A DNA stretch of 16,007 bases from DATGMB01 sp035293845 (GTDB lineage Bacteria > Acidobacteriota > Terriglobia > Bryobacterales > Bryobacteraceae): NCBI GenBank assembly GCA_035293845.1, contig DATGMB010000146.1, positions 1-16,007 of the forward strand. Direction: 5' to 3'. Positions 13,991 through 16,007 of the stretch are shown here, in pieces. A program made the translations under genes and the position numbers. The first letter of the stretch is position 1. Every line of letters starts with the position of its first letter. The notes under the pieces are model-generated. The model was not told the DNA's origin and made no database searches. It saw only the letters and a list, made by a program, of their open reading frames with translations.

Positions 13991-15096
13991 CGTTCGCTCT
14001 CCTGAATCAGTTCCAACAGCACTCCTCCGGTGGAAGCCGGATGCACAAAAACGTATCTATGCCCGCCCGCGCCGGCGCGCGGCTCGTTAAGCAGGCGCGC
14101 CCCGCCGGCGCGCAGCCGCTCGACCGCCGCCGCCAGATCCGGCACCCGCAGCGCCACGTGGTGCAGGCCAGGGCCGCGCTTTTCGAGGAATTTCGCGATC
14201 GGCGAATCCGCGGCCGCCGGTTCCAGCAGCTCGATGCGCGAATCGCCCGTGGGCAGCATCGCCACACGCACGCGCTCCGCCTCGACGGTCTCGCAGCCCG
14301 CGGCGGCGAGCCCCAGCGACTCATAGAGCGGCAGCGCCTCCTCGATCCTCCTGACCGCAATGCCCAAATGATCGATGTTTACCGTCCGCCCCTCCGCGCT
14401 TCCCAACCCGCCGCGGCCGTCAGGGAGCGGTGCGGCCTCAATCCATGCCACGAGCTCCGCGATCCCCGTCCCCTCCGTCGCCACCGTCCGCATGACCGGC
14501 TTGTGCTCGTCGCGGACCTCCCGCTCCGCGCGGTCCGCGCCTGGAAGGTCGGCCTTGTTGATCACGAAAATGTCCGCGATCTCCATGATCCCGGCCTTGA
14601 TCGCCTGGATGTCATCCCCCATGCCCGGCGCCAGGACCACCAGGGTCACCTGCGCCAGACCCGCGATCTCCACCTCATCCTGCCCGACCCCCACGGTCTC
14701 GATCAGCACGTAATCCCGCCCCGCGGCGTCCATCAGCCGGACCATGTCCGCGGTTGCGCGCGCCAGGCCGCCCGTCGTGCCGCGCGTGGCCATCGAGCGG
14801 ATGAACACCCCCGCGTCGCCGTAATGCTGCTGCATGCGGATGCGGTCCCCCAGGATCGCACCGCCCGTCCGCCGGCTGCTGGGGTCGACCGCCACGATCG
14901 CCACGGTCTTGCCCTGCTTCCGCAACTCCGCGGCTATGGCCGCCACCAGCGTGCTCTTGCCGGCGCCGGGCGGCCCCGTCACACCCACGATGCGCGAATG
15001 CCCAGCCGGCATAACCGCCAGCTGCGCCAGCGCCCGCGGGTCGCGGTTCTCCACCCCCGTCGCCAGCCGCGCCAGTTCTCGCTCCGGAAGGCTCAT
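13987..15096 (-). CDS. meaB-mce: Fusion of MeaB-type GTPase and methylmalonyl-CoA epimerase
   Basis: One frame of 369 residues joins two enzymes. Residues 1-222 are the G domain of MeaB/ArgK, the chaperone of adenosylcobalamin-dependent methylmalonyl-CoA mutase: P-loop GPPGAGKST (41-49), DPSSRRTGGAILGDRIRM (71-88), RSMATRGTTGGLA (100-112), ETVGVGQ (133-139) and NKAD (180-183). After a Gly/Pro linker (223-238), residues 239-369 are a methylmalonyl-CoA epimerase of the VOC/glyoxalase fold, with likely metal ligands H243, H312 or H313, and E362, plus IELLEP (288-293). The short MeaB N-terminal arm and the missing C-terminal helices suggest the usual dimerisation elements are gone. The ATG at 15096 overlaps the acyl-CoA dehydrogenase stop as ATGA. 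The frame also stays open upstream to 15963, but that part is a shadow of the dehydrogenase. Confidence 0.93.
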   Translation of the reverse strand: MSLPERELARLATGVENRDPRALAQLAVMPAGHSRIVGVTGPPGAGKSTLVAAIAAELRKQGKTVAIVAVDPSSRRTGGAILGDRIRMQQHYGDAGVFIRSMATRGTTGGLARATADMVRLMDAAGRDYVLIETVGVGQDEVEIAGLAQVTLVVLAPGMGDDIQAIKAGIMEIADIFVINKADLPGADRAEREVRDEHKPVMRTVATEGTGIAELVAWIEAAPLPDGRGGLGSAEGRTVNIDHLGIAVRRIEEALPLYESLGLAAAGCETVEAERVRVAMLPTGDSRIELLEPAAADSPIAKFLEKRGPGLHHVALRVPDLAAAVERLRAGGARLLNEPRAGAGGHRYVFVHPASTGGVLLELIQESER

Positions 15097-16007
15097 CGGC
15101 TTTTCAATAGCTGCCGCGCGATCACCAGCCGCTGGATCTCGCTCGTCCCTTCCCCGATGGTACAGAGCTTGACGTCGCGGTAGAACTTCTCGACCGGGTA
15201 ATCCTTGATGAAGCCGTAGCCGCCGTGGATCTGCACCGCTTCGTTGGCGATGCGCACCGCCGCCTCGGAGGCGAACAGCTTGGCCATCGAGGATTCGCGG
15301 GTCACCCGCCGGCCCTGGTCGAGCATCCACGCGGCCCGGTAATTCAGCAGCCGCGCCGCGTCGAGATCCACCGCCATATCCACCAGCTTGTTCTGGATCG
15401 CCTGGAACTCGGAAATCGGCCGCCCGAACTGCTTGCGCAGCTTGGAGTACCGCAGCGCGGCATCGTAGGCGCCCTGGGCCATCCCGATGGAGAGCGCGGC
15501 GATCGAGACGCGGCCGCCGTCGAGCACCTTCAGGCTGTCCACGAAGCCTTCGTTCTGTTTGCCGAGCAGTTGCTCCGGCCCGAGGCGGCAGTTTTCGAAG
15601 ATCACTTCGCCGGTGGCACTGGCGCGCAGGCCGAGCTTGTTCTCCTTCTTGCCGGCGCGGAATCCGGGCGTGCCTTTCTCCAGGATGAATGCCGAAATGC
15701 CGTGCTGCGCCGCGGCCCGGTCCGTCACCGCCATGGCCACGCAGACATCGGCATAGTGCGCGTTGGTCGTGAAGGTCTTCGAGCCGTTGAGCACCCAGCA
15801 GCCGTTTTCGTCCCGCACCGCCGTCGACCGCGTCCCCGCCGCGTCCGACCCCGCCTCCGGCTCCGTCAGCGACCAGCAGCCGATCCACTCGCCTGAAGCC
15901 AGCTTGGGAAGGTAGCGGCAGCGCTGCTCGTCCGTGCCCATCTTGTAAATGTGGTTCGAGCACAGCGATGTATGGGCGGCCACGATGATCCCCACCGAGC
16001 CATCGAC
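15093..16007 (-). CDS. Acyl-CoA dehydrogenase (N-terminus outside window)
   Basis: About 304 C-terminal residues are visible; roughly the first 80 lie beyond the window. The frame runs on to the window edge (VDGSVGIIVAAHTSLCSNHI), so the GTG at 15995 is internal. Signatures are the FAD/substrate region CWSLTEPEAGSDAAGT, then VLNGSKTFTTNA, the KQFGRPISEFQAIQ helix, QIHGGYGFIKDYPVEKFYRD and CTIGEGTSEIQ. The Glu of GEGTSEIQ is in the position of the catalytic base of short- and branched-chain acyl-CoA dehydrogenases. It oxidises an acyl-CoA to the enoyl-CoA, passing electrons to ETF. Beside an epimerase/MeaB gene, a branched-chain amino-acid or odd-chain substrate that ends in propionyl-CoA is likely (inference). 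It overlaps the next gene by 4 bp. Confidence 0.93.
   Translation of the reverse strand, partial: VDGSVGIIVAAHTSLCSNHIYKMGTDEQRCRYLPKLASGEWIGCWSLTEPEAGSDAAGTRSTAVRDENGCWVLNGSKTFTTNAHYADVCVAMAVTDRAAAQHGISAFILEKGTPGFRAGKKENKLGLRASATGEVIFENCRLGPEQLLGKQNEGFVDSLKVLDGGRVSIAALSIGMAQGAYDAALRYSKLRKQFGRPISEFQAIQNKLVDMAVDLDAARLLNYRAAWMLDQGRRVTRESSMAKLFASEAAVRIANEAVQIHGGYGFIKDYPVEKFYRDVKLCTIGEGTSEIQRLVIARQLLKSR

Noticed and set aside
14041..15183. Plus-strand open frame of 380 codons opposite the MeaB-epimerase gene
   Set aside because: Arg/His-rich shadow; all motifs are on the minus strand.
13987..15963. Longer 658-codon version of the MeaB-epimerase frame
   Set aside because: Codons upstream of 15096 overlap the acyl-CoA dehydrogenase in another frame and read as low-complexity shadow. 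The ATG at 15096 overlaps the upstream stop in the usual ATGA manner.
1..16007. CRISPR arrays, insertion sequences, integrase genes or attachment sites
   Set aside because: No regularly spaced repeats, transposase or integrase motifs, or terminal inverted repeats were seen.

Overview
The window is GC-rich, apparently bacterial chromosomal DNA with tightly packed genes, many GTG/TTG starts and frequent 4-bp start/stop overlaps. Its content (a MoxR/DUF58/BatA/VWA cluster, a Tat-exported Gfo/Idh/MocA oxidoreductase, a B12-dependent propionate module) fits a soil acidobacterium of the Solibacter/Bryobacter type. That placement is an inference from gene content and style; no rRNA or marker gene is present.

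Left block (1-6453, minus strand): an operon read right to left, with a MoxR AAA+ ATPase, a DUF58 protein, a BatA-type membrane protein with a degenerate VWA site, and a large membrane protein with two VWA domains around a non-catalytic glutamine-amidotransferase-like domain (its C-terminus lies outside the window). Spacings are 7 bp, 127 bp and a 4-bp overlap. The cluster probably assembles or activates a cell-envelope complex. Upstream lies a small membrane-anchored hypothetical gene (6582-7016, minus) ending at a good intrinsic terminator, then a 409-bp gene-free, partly AT-rich interval (7017-7425) holding a possible structured RNA.

Middle block (7426-11979): a minus-strand exported Gfo/Idh/MocA-type oxidoreductase diverges from a plus-strand HTH_42/AlkZ-like putative DNA glycosylase carrying an H-A-Q active-site motif. 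A hipB-hipA toxin-antitoxin pair follows on the plus strand. Its promoter is overlapped by a 7-bp inverted repeat that looks like an autoregulatory operator.

Right block (11947-16007, minus strand): an operon read right to left with an acyl-CoA dehydrogenase (N-terminus outside the window), a fused MeaB GTPase/methylmalonyl-CoA epimerase, methylthioadenosine phosphorylase, and a GT9-like glycosyltransferase. Successive genes overlap by 4, 4 and 20 bp. The fusion is the most notable item: one polypeptide appears to join the chaperone of the B12-dependent methylmalonyl-CoA mutase to the epimerase that feeds it, and the MeaB dimerisation arm appears to be replaced by the epimerase domain. The glycosyltransferase and hipA overlap tail to tail by 33 bp.
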